DNA of 64,000 nt from Pantoea agglomerans (GTDB lineage Bacteria > Pseudomonadota > Gammaproteobacteria > Enterobacterales > Enterobacteriaceae), in contig NZ_CP090207.1 in NCBI RefSeq assembly GCF_021397715.1, positions 2,666,001 to 2,730,000 of the forward strand. The letters run 5' to 3'. The notes below the pieces were generated by a model. It had not been told where the DNA came from. It ran no database searches and saw only the letters and a program-made list of their open reading frames with translations. Shown here one piece after another: positions 63,670 to 64,000 of the stretch. Position numbers and translations under genes: made by a program. Each line of letters begins with the position of its first letter. Position 1 is the stretch's first letter.

Positions 63670-64000
63670 ATGCGCACCGTATTAAACGTCCTTAATTTTG
63701 TTCTGGGTGGCTTTTTCACCACTCTGAGCTGGCTGTTTGCCACCTTAATCAGCATTGTGCTGGTCTTTACCCTGCCGCTGACCCGCTCCTGCTGGGAGAT
63801 TACCCGATTGTCACTGTTACCCTTTGGTAATGAGGCGGTACACGTTGATGTCCTGCGCCCGGAGAGTAAAAGCCACATCATGAACACCGGCGGAACCCTG
63901 CTGAATATCTTCTGGCTGATCTTCTTCGGCTGGTGGCTCTGCCTGTCTCATATTTCGATCGGCATTGTGCAGTGCATCAGCATCATCGGCATTCCGGTGG
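63670..64000 (+). CDS. yccF: YccF inner-membrane protein (partial, runs off the window)
   Basis: The first 110 residues of a YccF-family (DUF307) membrane protein, with predicted transmembrane segments and the family features GGFFTTLSWLFATL and FPFG-like LLPFGNEAV. The ATG at 63670 has AAGGA upstream; an ATG at 63665 is in a closed frame. It is divergent from helD, as in E. coli, and is cut by the window end. Function unknown. Confidence 0.92.
   Translation, partial: MRTVLNVLNFVLGGFFTTLSWLFATLISIVLVFTLPLTRSCWEITRLSLLPFGNEAVHVDVLRPESKSHIMNTGGTLLNIFWLIFFGWWLCLSHISIGIVQCISIIGIPV

Overview
The window is chromosomal DNA of a member of the Erwiniaceae, most likely Pantoea or a close relative. The evidence is gene content and order: nearly every gene has a recognisable Escherichia coli counterpart in blocks that are colinear with E. 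coli, but the blocks are joined differently. E. coli-like neighbours are missing or replaced at several junctions, and a LuxI-type synthase sits beside sdiA as in Pantoea and Erwinia. There is no prophage, no recognisable insertion-sequence transposase and no CRISPR array.

Layout. 1-19.5 kb: grxB, yceB, pyrC, dinI, a small coiled-coil gene, bssS, solA, yceJI, trhO, lpxL, a small Cys-rich gene, msyB, yceK, opgHG, opgC, clsC and a glycosidase-like gene. This is the E. coli 23-24 min block, concerned with redox balance, pyrimidine synthesis, biofilm, lipid A, osmoregulated periplasmic glucans and cardiolipin. It is followed by two very small membrane-protein genes. 19.5-33.4 kb is accessory: a Fur-controlled TonB receptor, a MarR-MFS-HlyD-OMF efflux operon, AraC plus DUF2000, an AriR/YmgB-like protein behind a leader with tandem terminators, a SulP anion transporter, small membrane and lipoproteins, a HTH-less LacI-like protein, a tRNA-like sequence and a zinc-ribbon gene.

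33.4-42.8 kb: tRNA-Leu, tRNA-Cys and tRNA-Gly, pgsA, uvrC, uvrY, yecF, a LuxI-type AHL synthase and sdiA (E. coli 43 min block plus the synthase), then a DUF4396 protein, an extensin-like protein and cycA. 42.8-43.4 kb: a GC-rich, highly structured, apparently protein-free element of about 604 bp, bounded by long inverted repeats and a 5-bp direct repeat. This is the most unusual sequence in the window.

43.4-64 kb: a YdjM-like hydrolase, rutR and the rutABCDFG pyrimidine-degradation operon (no rutE) with a sigma-54 promoter and a RutR box, a DMT exporter, ymdF, wrbA-yccJ, an aldehyde dehydrogenase, agp with a TolA-like C-terminal extension, two tandem tRNA-Ser(TGA) genes, then yccA, tusE, acyP, rlmI, hspQ, yccU, yccT, mgsA, helD and partial yccF (E. 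coli 22-23 min block).

Functional threads: pyrimidine metabolism at both ends (PurR/hairpin-controlled pyrC; RutR/sigma-54-controlled rut), biofilm and quorum signalling (bssS, AriR-like, UvrY, SdiA/LuxI with a lux-box-like palindrome, YccT), and envelope biogenesis (lpxL, opgGHC, clsC, pgsA). Family assignments rest on recalled protein families and visible motifs; no database search was run.
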